From assembly GCA_039707465.1 (NCBI GenBank), contig CM077644.1, positions 102,501,375 to 102,565,374 of the forward strand: a stretch of 64,000 nucleotides of DNA, written 5' to 3'. The stretch is from Rhabdophis nuchalis. Lineage: Eukaryota > Chordata > Lepidosauria > Squamata > Natricidae. The translations under genes were made by a program, and so were the position numbers. The first letter of the stretch is position 1. The number at the start of each line of letters is the position of its first letter. A model generated the notes under the pieces. It saw nothing but the letters and a program-made list of their open reading frames with translations. It was not told where the DNA came from and ran no database searches. Below are positions 1-13,828 of this stretch, piece by piece.

Positions 1-108
1 GGATAGCCATTTGTCTGAAATGCTATAGGGTTTCCTGCCTAGGCAGGGAGTTGGACTAGATGACCTCCAAGGTCCCTTCCAACTCTGCTATTGTATTATT
101 GTATAATC
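1..108 (+). mobile_element. CR1 LINE 3' end fragment
   Basis: The phrase 'gagttggactagatgacc' followed by 'ggtcccttccaactct' and a short ATTGTAT-like tail matches the highly conserved 3' end of amniote CR1 elements. The copy runs off the left edge of the window, so its 5' part is unseen. It is non-coding here; family call from memory of the CR1 3' UTR. Confidence 0.75.
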
Positions 109-396
109 ACCTTTGCCAAACTTTGGTCATTCGTGAAAAACCAGGGATCAGAGACAGCAAAGCTTCATACTCTGGAAGGCTAAGTCAGAAAGTATTTTTC
201 CAATTCCTTTCATGGATTAGCCTGTGGGTCCTGCTCACCCAGGCATCCCGCCCAAGCATCCCACCCAGGCCTATGATGAAAGGATCCTTTCCAGTGATAA
301 CCAATGTGCCAACAATTTTGTCAGCTCTCCCAGCCCCTAAAAACTTCAAGTGATCAGAGGTAACAAAGCAGGCAGAAAACCAGCTGCTAGGGTAAG

Positions 397-398
397 AT

Positions 399-449
<51 letters not shown>

Positions 450-482
450 TTCATTCATTCATTCATTCATTCATTCATTCAT
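397..482. repeat. (TTTA)n(TTCA)n microsatellite
   Basis: About 13 TTTA units followed by about 8 TTCA units. On the minus strand this reads TGAA units then TAAA units and sits directly after the L2-type LINE 3' UTR, so it is probably that element's own simple 3' tail, later expanded. Confidence 0.9.
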
Positions 483-483
483 T

Positions 484-1265
484 TGTCAACAAGTGCAAGG
501 AAACCAATATCAGTATAAACATAGATATGGGCACATAAAAAATGGCACAAGGAAATGGACATAAATAAGCAGAACATAGCCATAAACACATAAAATGAGT
601 ACATATAAATGGAGACAGTAGGACAGGGACGGTCCCTTAGGGATCTCTTAAGAAATGCATAAGGTCCACGGTAGACAGTTTAGGGTAAAAGGTATGGGGG
701 TTAGAGGAACTAACAACAGGATCAGGTAGAGTATTCCACACATTTACTACTCTATTGCTGAAATTGTTTTTCCTGCAATCAAGATTAGAACAGATTACAT
801 TTAGTTTGTATCTATTGAGAGCCCTTGTGTAATTGCGGCTGAAGTAAAAATAGTCATTAACAGGTAGGACATTATGGCAGATGATCATGTGCACTAAGCT
901 TAGGTTGGGACGTAGGTGGTGTAGTTCAAAGTTATCCAGGCCTAAAATTACAAGCCTGGTGGTATAAAGAATTTTATTACGAGCAGAGGAGTTGAGTACT
1001 CTTTTTGTAAAATACCTCTGGACCCTCTCTAATGTTTTAATGTCCAAAATGCAGTGTGGGTTCCAGGCAGGTGAGCAGTATTCAAGGATAGGTCTGGCAA
1101 AGGTTTTATATGCCCTAGTTAGCAGCATAGCATTACCAGAGAGGAAACTTCGTAAAATAAGGTTGACGACTCTGAATGCTTTTTTGGCAATGTTTTTACA
1201 GTGAACTCTGGGGCTTAGATCTTTCAAAATGAGCACTCCTAGGTCTTTAACAGAGTGTGGGCTAT
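484..1265 (-). mobile_element. 5'-truncated LINE (L2/CR1/Rex group), RT C-terminal remnant
   Basis: The minus strand encodes ~210 residues (637-1270) with the C-terminal signature of L2/CR1/Rex-group reverse transcriptases: KDLGVLI, ARPILEYCSPAWNPH, LERVQRYFTKRVL and NRVVNVWNTLPDPVV, ending in a stop at 637. The catalytic RT domain is absent, so this is a dead 5' truncation. A ~150-bp 3' UTR follows and ends in TGAA/TAAA repeats, the kind of tail known for L2 elements. The truncated 5' edge abuts another microsatellite (1266-1330). The open frame is unusually clean, suggesting a fairly young copy. Confidence 0.8.
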
Positions 1266-1330
1266 CTGTCTGTCTGTCTGTCCGTCCGTCCGTCCGTCCG
1301 TCCATCCATCCATCCATCCATCCATCCATC
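1266..1330. repeat. (TCTG)n(TCCG)n(TCCA)n microsatellite
   Basis: Three successive tetranucleotide blocks that differ by one base each, consistent with point mutation followed by slippage. It marks the 5' truncation edge of the neighbouring LINE. Confidence 0.95.
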
Positions 1331-2065
1331 AATATAGCTTGTGAAAAAAAATGTATTTGTACAAATCTAAGTAGGGCACTTTCTGTACTGATTCAGCCAA
1401 TTTCTCTATATAGTCTTTATTATACAATGTGAATACTGTTAACAGTATCCTTTTCTCATTTGTACTATTTCTATCCTAAAAGAGATACCTGGGCATTTTG
1501 TGTAATTAAACCCACAAAGATAATCCATCTGAAACTTGGCAAGGTTACAGTTTGTGCCATGCTGAAAGCCAAAAACTACCTCAGTATTACTAATTGTTCA
1601 CTTCATTTATCCAGAGAATAGGGCTCATCTATCGAGCTGCGTTGCCTGTGTTTTTCACCTCCCTGAAGTCAGGAGGAAATCCTTCACCTTAAATGCTATT
1701 GCCACAGCTTGTCCTTACCATGGATTCAAAATGCACACATTGCAGAATAGGAGTAATTGGTGATTCTCCTGGCTGAGATTCAAACGTCATTAAACTACAG
1801 GAAAAGGAAATATATAAGTGTGCTAGAATGATCTGAAAAATTCATCTAATAGGTTTTGCTCCCCAAAGGAATGTCATCCTATCTGTCTAACAACCACTAG
1901 ATGGTGGTAAGCATTTTATCTTTCTTGATTGCGTTGTGATGGTTCCCTGATTTCTGCTACTACTGAATAAGTGTTCTTGGAATTTGTGTGTGTGAGAGGG
2001 AGTTATGTCAAATTGTGGTGTGTTTTGGATCACCTCCATGTAATGCTAAGGACTAGCAATAGTCC
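1331..2065. other. Unannotated AT-rich stretch
   Basis: No coding potential, RNA gene or recognisable repeat seen by eye. Confidence 0.5.
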
Positions 2066-2067
2066 TT

Positions 2068-2272
2068 AGGCTTGTATACCATTTCACAGTGCTTTATAGC
2101 CTTCTCTAACTGGTTTACAGAGTCAGCATATTGCCCCCAACAATCTGAGTCTTAATTTTACCGACCTCAGAAGAACAGAAGGTGAGTCAACCTTGAGACT
2201 CAAACTGCAAAACTACTGGCAGCCCGCAATCAGCAGAAGTAGTCTGTAGAACTGCACCACCACAGCTCGTAA
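2068..2272 (-). mobile_element. tRNA-derived SINE (family with AGCAATAG-type tail)
   Basis: Reverse-oriented copy of the SINE seen best at 58724-58961. Shared blocks are 'cacagtgctttatagcc', 'tggtttacagagtcagcat', 'ttgcccccaacaatctgag' and a degenerate tRNA-like head near 2240-2270. It is old and diverged and has no function of its own. Confidence 0.7.
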
Positions 2273-2274
2273 TA

Positions 2275-4200
2275 TTAACCCCTTGATTAAATAGTCTACC
2301 TATTGACCACTTAATAGCAGCAGAAATTCAGAATTAATGCACCACTTGACTGCCATTTTGTGGTTATTTGGATAAGAGTTGGACTTTGAGGAAGGAGTTT
2401 CCCTGCGTAGGCATAGGTGGATAAGTAAATCAGTAAGGCCAGAATTCTGGCATGTCTTGTAACCATAGCATAAATACAGAGAAAGTACTCATTCTAACAA
2501 AAGGGCCGTAGGATCAACCATTCCATTGCATTGAACAAGTGGAAGAAGAATTCAAGAATATATAGCGTATATACAATTTCCATTTATCGTATGTTTGGGA
2601 TTGCACAAGGCAATGAGCACTCTTAAAACTTATGTTAAAAAAAAACCTAAATGGCTGCAGGAAAGGTGGGGAGTCAACATTCAAATATATCCATTCACAT
2701 AAGTACATGAAATAAAAGTAATATACTGATTGAAATATACTGATTGGTTTTATGCATTAATGTACTGATATATGGCTCATTCATTAATGTGTTTATTCAC
2801 TGTTAAGTTTTTCTGACATATTCTACCACCCCTGCAATTTTCCTCCTGCTCTAATAAAAAATGAAGTAGCTTCAAGCATTTGGAACTTTTTGCATTACAG
2901 ACTATGGAAACATTATTTTTCAGATCAAACCTTGAATCTTCAAGTGTCTCAAATCTTGACTCTTAAGCCTAAAGTGTTATTATCCACTCTTTGAATTTCA
3001 ATTATCCCATTCAAATTGAATCAAGGCTGATTTATAAAAGCCTACGATATCCAACGTGAATTTGCCAATATTAGGAAAATGAAGAAATATATGGCATATA
3101 TTCAGATTTCATTAAACATGTTTAACTGCAGCTTGATAATTTTTCTAAATTGTCTCCAAGGATAAAATTGTGTATGAATATACACAATCTTGCATTGCAG
3201 CCTGGTCTCCTCCAATTCCTGATGGCAATTCAGTGATTTATAATCTCAATAGATTGGAGAGGACCTGGATGCTTTCAGGAATCCACAAATACATTCGGTA
3301 TGCTTCTGGAATTTAAGAGCATCTTTAATTTTACTGATTCTGATTTCTGAAAGAAAATAAGCTCCCAAGTCTAATTTGAAATGGAGTCATTTTTTAATAC
3401 ATTGTGGTATATTAAATTAGAATTAACAATTAAATGTTAGCAATTAACATTTTGTAAAGCCGTAATTCCAAAGAGGCTAAGCCGAATTCTCATCCAACCA
3501 TTTAATATATACTTGACCCTAATGATAACAGAATGTGCCTCTTCAAATTAGGGCACTGATGTTACACTTGATAAAATGACATATTAGTGCAGGTGAATAG
3601 GGACAATGACTAATGAGTTCATGACACAGGATGCCAATTTCAAATGACTTCCATAAAAGCATCACTCCCTTAGTCCTGTGATGACTGTAATAGTTTTATT
3701 ATTGCAATAATTAGAACAAGAATTTGATTTTGATTGCATTTGATAGCCCTTGTGTCTGTAAATCTGCTGCCTTCTGGGAAGAGTAATACAGATCCAGTTC
3801 ATGTGTACTGTATGTACAATAGTTTTAACGCTGGAAAACATGCTTCTTTTGAATGTTTTGGCTATTGAAAATCTCATTGAGAATATTTGCATTTGCAAAT
3901 ACATGTGCAGTGTCAAATGGATCCAGTTGCTTTCACTATTCACATAGAGGCTTTTGCATATTACAGTTTAAGCTGCAATGCTTGTTATCACTATATCTGA
4001 TTAGAAGTTTGTAACTGTAGATAAATTTAGACCAATCAATGTGCTTGTTCCCATCTTTTTCAACCTCTAGAATAGTGCTACCCAATTTCTCTTCCACTTT
4101 CTAAATAATCTTGCTATTTAATATAGTGGCAGATTCTTTTCTCTGATGTCAGTACCAATATAAGGTTCGATCCCACCTATATCTAGTCCTTTATTTGGAT
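2275..4200. other. Unannotated AT-rich stretch
   Basis: About 1.9 kb with only short chance open frames (for example 2514-2708 and 3662-3943 on the minus strand), which show no codon bias or family motif. No repeat family recognised. Confidence 0.5.
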
Positions 4201-4202
4201 AG

Positions 4203-4538
4203 ACTAAAAAATCATTTCATTTCATTTCATTTCATTTTATTGGACTTCTATACCGCGCCACTCTCCCAGAAAGGGACTCGGGGCGGTGCACAGGAAACTA
4301 AAAACATGAATATAAACATATACCAGAAAGAATAAATACATCATAAATAATCGATAAAATCTTATTAAATTAAACTATATCCTGTGCTAAAAACAGTGTA
4401 AAACCCATTTGTTAAAACTTAATTTAATTTAAAATCAGTCGGTAAAATAATCTCGGGGAATTAGGCCAGGCCAGCTAACCGAAAGAAGTGTGTCTTTAGA
4501 TGTTGGCAGAAGAGGCGGAGGTCCGTGATCTTCAGCTT
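4203..4538 (-). mobile_element. L2/CR1-type LINE 3' end
   Basis: Read on the minus strand it ends with the GC-rich hairpin block 'accgccccgagtccctt', a short AT tail and (GAAAT)n. The upstream part retains 'ccggcctaa'-like C-terminal codons. Same 3' tail family as 13829, 24043, 37337 and the full element at 49585-52677. Confidence 0.75.
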
Positions 4539-4728
4539 TTCCTTCTACAGAAGTGCTTGATGTATTGAGAGTGTGGAAAACACTGAAATTCATTGCTCTT
4601 TAATAAAAGCAAGCACATTGAAGCTACTGGATAAAGAAATTAGTAAGAGGCAAAGGCTAAGGATGCACGGGTCTGCTTCCTAATGCTATTGAAACACCAC
4701 CGCTCTGCTAAAAACTCACTATTATACA

Positions 4729-4860
4729 GTGATGGCAAAACTTTTGGGCTCAGCATGTCAAACATTCAGGAAATACCTATCTTAATTTTGCTGGTGGTCA
4801 CTCCACACTCCTCCCACCAAACTAAAGAGAAACAAGTCTTTGCATTTCCCCACATTTAGG
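4729..4860 (+). mobile_element. Possible one-ended hAT MITE fragment
   Basis: Starts with CAGTGATGGC, the terminal inverted repeat of the 8443 and 10107 MITEs, but no matching right end is visible. Probably a truncated or diverged copy. Confidence 0.4.
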
Positions 4861-4920
4861 CCACTATGAACAGCAGCAGCAGTGGAAGCACCAAGGCTGG
4901 ACTTTAAGTGGAGACCTGGG

Positions 4921-5041
4921 CAGTGGTGAGATTTAGCCAATTCGCACCACTTAGGGAGAACTGGTTATTAACTTTCTGAGCAGTTTGGTAAACTGGTTGT
5001 TGGAAGAAATCATTAGGGCAGAGATTTGAATCCCACCACTG
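4921..5041 (+). mobile_element. hAT MITE, CAGTGGTG family (short)
   Basis: 121 bp with ends CAGTGGTGAG and TCCCACCACTG, and internal 'aactggtt' blocks shared with the copies at 26548 and 60324. Flanks GACCTGGG and AGCCTGGG match at 6 of 8 positions, a decayed 8-bp target duplication. Confidence 0.75.
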
Positions 5042-5447
5042 AGCCTGGGCCTTGACCTCACCCTTGCACCACCACTGCCACTCAAAAAGGCCACCTTGCA
5101 GTGCTCCCCGAGGTGTGCAAGCCTTGGGGAATGGCATGATCAGTCTCGCAGTCCAGCACTCTCAAGGATCTGCTTCACATTGCTAACCTTCTCTTTCTGT
5201 TGACAAGCTCCTGCAACCTACCCAAGGTCACACAAGGCCTTCATTGTTGACGTGGTTCTGAAGAACGCTCCTCCACAGCCTCTGAAGCCTTCGAAAACTA
5301 TATGAAATCATGTCCTGTACTCGCACAATTTTCCAAGAGTTCAAACGTCACGTGAGAGTATGGCATTCTCATGCAGCTTCCAGAGGGTTCAGAGGCCATG
5401 TAAGAGCACACCTCATTCTCACTCAGTCTGTGCAGCTTCTGAAAATT

Positions 5448-5690
5448 AGCAATAGCAGTAGCACTTAGATTTATATACTATTCCATAGTGCTTTACAGCA
5501 CTTCTGAGTGGTTTACAAATGTCAGCATATCCCTCCTCCCCAATCTGGGTCCTCATTTTATCAACTTCAGAAGGAGGGAAAGCTGAGTCAACTTTGAACC
5601 AGTCAGGATCGAATTCCTGGCTGTGGGCAGATTTAGTCTGCCCACAGGCTAATGTTCTGCATTCTAACCATTGCACACAACAGCTCTTTT
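5448..5690 (-). mobile_element. tRNA-derived SINE (same family as 58724)
   Basis: Minus-oriented. Starts with AGCAATAGCAGTAGC (tail), then 'catagtgctttacagc', 'tcagaaggagggaaagctg' and a tRNA-like head with box B-like 'aggatcgaattcc' near 5605. Diverged. Confidence 0.75.
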
Positions 5691-5993
5691 GTGCTTTTGC
5701 AAATAGTTGTTGGGAATGGGTAACTGCTGGTGTGTCACCCAAAATGCCATAGTGTGTCACCTTTGATTATTGCTCTATTATATTTGACTTTTTATATTTT
5801 GGTGAAATTAGAAATTATACTCTGTTTACAAACCTTCATTTTTTCATTTGTATGATTTGCCAATTTTTATTATATAACCATGATGGGGTAAGGTTTGGAG
5901 AATTGACATATTTTTTCTTCTGCTTGCAATGAATTAGTTTTTTTTATATTCTTGTCTTTCTTTTTACACATATGTATTTGTTAAATATTTGCT

Positions 5994-6052
5994 TATTTAT
6001 TCAATTTCTACACTGTCCATCACCCTTAAGTGACTCTGGATGGTTTACAACT
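5994..6052 (-). mobile_element. L2/CR1-type LINE 3' tip (short)
   Basis: TTTATTTATTCAATTTCTA followed by a decayed hairpin block (CCATCACCC, GTGACTCTGG, TGGTTTACAA). An old relative of the tails elsewhere in the window. Confidence 0.55.
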
Positions 6053-6215
6053 GTTTGTTTAAACAGCCACTTAAAGATTCTTTGAATATGCTTTAGAAAT
6101 ATTTATGGTAAATCAGCAGATTGAAAAAAGGAACATAGTGCTAAAATTGTGCTTAATGGAAAGCTTGGGAAATCTAGCATGTGTTTAAGTTTGCTTTTTT
6201 AATTCAATAATGAAT

Positions 6216-6300
6216 GTGTATATGTATGTATGTATGTATGTATGTATATGTGTGTATATATGTGTGTGTGTGTATGTATATGTATATAATTATATATAGT
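6216..6300. repeat. (TATG)n/(TG)n/(TA)n microsatellite
   Basis: Compound TATG, TG and TA repeat adjoining the tail side of the Sauria-type SINE. Confidence 0.95.
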
Positions 6301-6316
6301 TATAGTTACAGTTATT

Positions 6317-6667
6317 TAAGGTAAAGGTTCCCCTTGCACATATGTGCTAGTTGTTTCCGACTCTAGGGGGCAGTGCTCATTTCCGTTTCAAAGCCGAAGA
6401 GCCAGTGCTGTCCAAAGACATCTATGTGGTCATGTGGCCGGCATGACTAAACAGCGAAGGCGCATGGAATGCTGTTACCTTCCCACCGAAGGTGGTTCTT
6501 ATTTTTCTACTTGCATTTTTACATGCTTTTGAACTGCTAGGTTGGCAGAAGCTGGGACTGGTAACTGGAGCTTTTAATCTGTTACGCAGCACTAGGGATT
6601 CGAACCATCAAACTGCTGACCTTTCTGATCAGCAAGCTCTGTGTCTTAACCACTAAGCCATCACATC
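6317..6667 (-). mobile_element. Sauria-type tRNA SINE
   Basis: About 350 bp on the minus strand. The tRNA-like head has box A around 6645-6660 (TGGCTTAGTGGTTAAG) and a perfect box B GGTTCGAATCC at 6596-6606. The 3' end reads ACCTTTACC-like, compatible with the Bov-B-derived tail of squamate Sauria SINEs. Body blocks such as 'catgtggccggcatgac' are widely shared among squamates in my recollection. Pol III-transcribed when active; this copy shows moderate decay. Confidence 0.8.
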
Positions 6668-6675
6668 CCTTTCAT

Positions 6676-6727
6676 ATATATGTAAGTGTGTGTGTGTGTG
6701 TGTGTGTGCGTGCGCACGCGTGTGTAT
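6676..6727. repeat. (GT)n microsatellite
   Basis: GT dinucleotides with a GCGTGCGCACGCG interruption that is itself a short palindrome and may favour Z-DNA. Confidence 0.9.
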
Positions 6728-7286
6728 AAATGACACATCTTAAGTGAAAAACCCCCCCTAATCTTAACCTAATGTAGCCACACAATCTGTGCAAGAAATC
6801 CAGATGGAAACTAGTTAGGGATCTCATCTTCTTCATTTAAATTCTGTATCTTGATAATACTCCAATTCAGAGATAGTATAATTAACTTTCACTAAAAATG
6901 TCTTCTTCTTGACTTAATGTATGAGGAAAGATGGTATCAATGGAAAGATTAAAAGACAAAGGCAGAAACTGCATTCCAAGGAAGAGACATTCCATTTTCA
7001 AGTCTAGCTGTTTCTGTTCTATATTTCCTGGGATGCGACTGACAGCAGAATAGTCTTGACAAGTGGGTAGGACTGTAATAATTTAGAAGACTTGGAGATT
7101 GCTGAGGCATTTAACTCACTTTATTCCTTCAGGCCTCTTTGTTTGTTCAGTATACCAATAACCACTGGCCAAGTGCATAATCATACTGCCCTTCTGATAA
7201 GGGGACCCTGATGACAGGGAAATCAGTTAGAAGTCTGTGTGAGCGAGTGAGATCAAGAGTTCTCAGATGAAGAGAGATCTAGCTAG

Positions 7287-7490
7287 ATAATGGTATGGTG
7301 GTTAAGGTATTGGCCTAAAAACCAGGGAACTATGAATTCTAGTCCCACCTTAGGCATTAATACCAGCCAGGTCACCCATCTTGTGATGTACCAAGAGCTA
7401 CTCATAGATTGCTTGTCAGTAAAAAGAGAGGAGAAGCTAACTTAATCTCCCTGCCAAGGTGTTCTAAAAACTAGAGTAGACGCAGAGAAT
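7287..7490 (+). mobile_element. tRNA-derived SINE with 'gaccttgg' body
   Basis: Box A-like TGGTATGGTGGTTAAGG at the 5' end and box B-like 'tgaattctagtcccacc', then 'agccaggtcacccat'. Same family as the degenerate copies at 21556 and 39085. Confidence 0.65.
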
Positions 7491-8434
7491 GTTGTCACTT
7501 GTGTTCCCATAAAATGTTGCTCTGATAATGATGCATCTTTCCCAGGTGTATTGCGTTCAAGTTCAGACAAGCTTTCAGTCTGTTGAGATTCACCCTCCAA
7601 AAAAGCAAATGGCTTACTTACAAATCATAACATCTTTATAAGCCATAATGAAATCTGTAAATTATACCTCCAATGAATTCAGTTATGTCCAAATGAACTG
7701 GTTTAGGAAGGAAAGGCATGACCGATTGTAGTATTCAGAACCAACTAAATTTTCTGATGAGATATGAAAGTCAGAGCAATACATTACATTTTACAAGAGC
7801 TGGATTGGCATGTGTCATTAAGTCAGAAATGGGAGCAGTTGGTATGCTTTTCTTAGCTGTGCAACCTAAGATTACACTCAAACTGTGAAACTGTGCCTCA
7901 GTTGAGTATCTTTCAAATGAACATCTTTATCTTGTTTAGATTAAGGTTCAGTTTGTTTACCCTCCTCCAATCTCTTACTGAGATTAGACACCATTTAGAA
8001 TTTAGCAACTTGTTTTTTATGGGAAAAGAAAACATAAGAGAGTTAGATGCCTTCAGCATTCTGTTAACATCAAACTCCTAACCTTCAGTATCTGTCAACA
8101 GCTTTTAGTATATGTTAAATAGCATGTACAAAGCTTTTACAATATTAGCCACTATCAGTTGATTCAAATGCAACTGATTGAAGCAGAAATTCAGCCTGTC
8201 CCTTTCCATCAAAGTCACGAAACCCTTCCTATCTCAGATGTTCAGCTGACACAAGAACATATTTTTATTTAGCACATTGTTTCTAATTTGAGCATTAGAA
8301 AAAGTGGTTCAGTTGCAGTGCTGCAAACAGTCATTCAGTGTTTCCGGGATATTAGCTTTTTTTCATCTATTACCACAGAAAAGAGTTTTGGTGCACCTGA
8401 CAGAATAATGGATGATGGCGTAAAGTATTGTGGG
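7491..8434. other. Unannotated stretch
   Basis: No gene, RNA or recognisable repeat seen. Confidence 0.45.
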
Positions 8435-8442
8435 TTATAGTC

Positions 8443-8819
8443 CAGTGATGGCAAACCTATGGCACGGGTGCCACAGGTGGCACGCGGAACCATTTCTTAG
8501 GGCACGCGAGGCGATGCCCTGTTAGCACTAGCGTGCATGTGTGCGCTGGCCAGCTGATTTAGGCCTTCTTTTGAGGCCGTTTTTCAGCCTCTGGAGGCTT
8601 CAGGGAAGCTCCTGAAGCCTCTGGAGGTGGGGAGGGGAGGCTGTTTTCACCCTCCCCAGGCTCCTAGAAACCCTCTGGAGCCTGGGGAGGGTGAAAAAAG
8701 TGCGCCAAAAGCAGGGGGGGGTCATGCACATAGCATTATGGATGTGGCACGCCCACGCATGAGCCCCCTGCACTCCCCCCGCTTTTGGCACGCGAGCCAA
8801 AAAAGTTTAGCCATCACTG
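8443..8819 (+). mobile_element. hAT MITE with perfect 8-bp TSD
   Basis: 377 bp, termini CAGTGATGGC and GCCATCACTG are exact inverses, and both flanks carry TTATAGTC (8435-8442 and 8820-8827). An 8-bp duplication is the hallmark of hAT transposases. The interior is GC-rich with an imperfect inverted repeat (GCCTCTGGAGG / CCTCTGGAGCC). It has no transposase and must have been mobilised in trans. Confidence 0.93.
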
Positions 8820-8929
8820 TTATAGTCCATGTCCTCAGATATATGGACTATTATTCTTGATACAGAGAGGAATGTGTGTGCTGTAAATGCTCACATATAT
8901 GGTACGTGGATACAGAAGAGAGGTTAGTA

Positions 8930-9285
8930 CAGGTAGTCCTCAACTTACGACCAAACTGAACCCAAAATTTCTGTTGCTAAGCAAGACATTTGTTAAGTGA
9001 ATCAATGCCCTATTTTAAGTGACTTTTGTCCCATTTTATGATCTTTCTTGCTACAATTGTTAAGTGAATCACTGCACTTATTAAGTTAGTAGCATGTTGT
9101 TAGGGGAATCTAGCTTCCCCATTGACTTTGCTTGTCAGAAGATCGCAAAAAGTGATCACCTAACCCCGGGACACAGCAATCGTCATAAATATAACACAGT
9201 TGCCAATTTTGATCTGGATATTGATCACGTGACTATGGGGATGCGGCAATGGTTGTGTGTGAAAAATGGTCTACCTACCTATCCG
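8930..9285 (+). mobile_element. Tc1/mariner-like MITE, 3'-truncated
   Basis: Begins TA|CAGGTAGTCCTC, then 'acttacgacc', 'gctaagcaagacatttgtt', 'gtgatcacctaacccc' and 'catggggatg'-like blocks shared with 14219, 43557 and 58990. The terminal inverted repeat is missing on the right. Confidence 0.75.
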
Positions 9286-10098
9286 ACCTATAAATTGAAG
9301 GGAAATCAAATATAGCACATCCAGGCAGGGATAGCTACTTTCTTGATAGTAGCAATGCATAAAATAGTTGTTAAGAGGATTACAGAAAATTGGCAAACTG
9401 AACAATACAAATTGCCATGTGTTCAAAATAATGCATTACAGAAGATACAGACAATTATAATTAACCCCTCTCTATCTGACAGCTGGGGGAAAAAAGGAAA
9501 AATATTTCTAGGTATATGTCAAAACTGAGAAGACAACTGCTTTGGTAGTTGTCAGATGAGATATCCATGAAATGTTTAAAACAGAGATTAAAAGGGGGGG
9601 TTAAAGTTAATGATTTGAAGCAATGCTTCAAATAAGTAAATGAAATGCTTATTGAAATGAAATATATATAATTAAGAAGTTTAAACACAAAAAGATGAAT
9701 CCAAACTAAAATAGAATGAGAAAGAAAAAAAGAAAAGAAAAAAAACCTTAAGGTGCAAAAAGTGAGAGTAACAGAAAAATAGAAAATCAAGAAAAAGATA
9801 TAACAGATACAATTTTTTTTTAAAAGATGTGGTTTCTAGGTTCTTTAGGGCAGTTATAAGTGCAATTATAAATTGTCCTCTCTCTTTAAAGTTACAATGT
9901 GATTGCTTCTTTCGATAACCTAGTTTATTTGATCATGAAAACCATGAATCATAAGTTCATTTTTCTCATTTTTATGCAAAAAGTCCACAATGAGGTTCTC
10001 AGTTTTTTTTAAAATAAAAAATGACATTCTGAAGGTTCTTTTCTGCTGTTTCCCCCCCCCAAGATTTCCTCTCCTCCCTATGACCCCCTCCCTCATCG
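9286..10098. other. Unannotated AT-rich stretch
   Basis: Contains an A-rich low-complexity segment around 9715-9830. No gene or clear repeat family seen. Confidence 0.45.
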
Positions 10099-10106
10099 TA
10101 CTAGAC

Positions 10107-10404
10107 CAGTGATGGAGAACCTTCTCAGCACTAAGTGCCCAAACCCCACATGCCTAACCCCAGAAACACTGAAGACCAGCTGGCCAGTGCACATGCTGCC
10201 CAATTGGTCTTCTGGTTTCTGGTGCACACATGCATGCTAGCCAGCTGGTCTTCGTGCACACCAGAGTGCCGGAAACCCAAAGGCCAGCTGGCCGGGGTGC
10301 ATGCACATGCTGAAAACCCAAAGACCAGGTGATCGGCACATGTGCCCACAGAAAGGGCTCTGCTTGCCACCTTTGGCACATGTGCCATAGGTTTGCCATC
10401 ACAG
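10107..10404 (+). mobile_element. hAT MITE with perfect 8-bp TSD
   Basis: 298 bp, starts CAGTGATGG and ends GCCATCACAG, flanked by TACTAGAC at 10099-10106 and 10405-10412. Same terminal family as 8443 but a different interior containing several 'ccagctggcc'-type inverted blocks. Confidence 0.92.
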
Positions 10405-10412
10405 TACTAGAC

Positions 10413-11140
10413 TATTCTCACAAACAAACAAAATCCTCTTTGTTTCCTCTGTTCTCTTGGTATTGTAGCCTCCTTATTTAAATCCATTATTTTTATTGAG
10501 CCTTTGCTCACTCACTCACCCCTTTGTATGTGTGAGAGAGAGGGGAGAGGGGGGGAGAGAGAGATGAGAGAGAAACCTCCATGACTGAACTGGAATGATG
10601 CTAAATTTAGATCAAGTTCAAAGCCAATTGCTTGAGGCTATCCAGATGCATCCTCCACCTGTCTCAGATGCTAGCCCATTGCCAGAGGCCTTTCAGATTC
10701 TTTTAGTGCACTATATCACACTAACATAGTCCTAGTCTAATTAGTATATTTTTTGAGAGTGAGGGAGACAGATAAAATGTTCTGAATGGATCCTTGTAAC
10801 TTCCCCAATTGCATCAGGTTTTTGTTTTGCTCCCAATTTGCTTGTTTCTCCCTCTGAGAATAATCTATTCTACCCCATTTACTACTCAAGGTCGAAATGT
10901 TCAGAAGTTACTGTTCCTCTCACTGCTCCTTTCATTGCTCACACGCTAGGAGTAGGGAAGAGATTGCATGATCCACATTTCGATGCCAAGTTATTCAATT
11001 CAGACTTCCAATCTGTTCTAAGCTGGAATGCAAGCAGACACTGAAATCTGTGCTTTTGCTAATGTTGTAATACAGTCTGCAACCAAAGGAAAACATATGC
11101 AAAAATGTATATTTGGGGAAAGATCTAGAGTAGTGTATCT
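10413..11140. other. Unannotated stretch with GA-rich block
   Basis: A GA-rich low-complexity block lies at ~10530-10575; otherwise nothing recognised. Confidence 0.45.
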
Positions 11141-11144
11141 TTAA

Positions 11145-11298
11145 GTCTAAGGTTGGTTTAGTACATTGATGAGACCCAGGTCCAAATCCAGCCCTCAGTC
11201 ATAAAGTCATTCTGAGTGATTTTGGATCAGACACTTTCTGTCAGCCCATTAAAGGAGTGTAAGCCTTTCATGCTTCCTTGGGCTCTTGAAGAAAAGGT
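11145..11298 (+). mobile_element. Degenerate tRNA-derived SINE
   Basis: TRNA-like 'ggttggtttagtacattgatga', box B-like 'ggtccaaatccagc' and 'agtgattttggatcag' resemble the 7287 family. Highly diverged and directly abutting the GATA satellite. Confidence 0.45.
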
Positions 11299-13583
<2,285 letters not shown>

Positions 13584-13797
13584 CAATAATGGTTTTCTCT
13601 TACCTTCAATACCGGTTTGGAACTGGGCGCACAAGCGCATGCTCGCTTTGCTCATGTGCAGCACTTCTGCACATGTACAGAAACTTCTGCACATGCGTAG
13701 AGCATCTGTGATGACGTCTGGGCGAGTGGGCAGAGTCTCCTGCTGCCACTGCTACTGATTCGCCTGGACCGGGGCGAACTGGAGAATGCCACCTCTG
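13584..13797 (-). mobile_element. hAT MITE, CAGAGGTGG variant
   Basis: On the minus strand it begins CAGAGGTGGC and ends CCATTATTG, relating it to the CAGTGGTGGG family. CpG- and GC-rich interior with 'cacatgcg'-type repeated blocks. It separates a GATA array from a CATA array; the flanking tetranucleotides could be a diverged 8-bp TSD (ATAGATAG / ATACATAC). Confidence 0.7.
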
Positions 13798-13818
13798 ATA
13801 CATACATACATACACAGA
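13798..13818. repeat. (CATA)n / (CAGA)n microsatellite
   Basis: Short tetranucleotide run between the MITE and the next LINE tail. Confidence 0.85.
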
Positions 13819-13828
13819 CAGACACCTT

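Noticed and set aside
5446..5760. 104-codon minus-strand frame
   Set aside because: Covers a reverse-oriented SINE; no conserved protein features.
6596..6660. Functional tRNA gene suggested by perfect box A/B
   Set aside because: No cloverleaf acceptor or anticodon stem; it is the head of a Sauria-type SINE.
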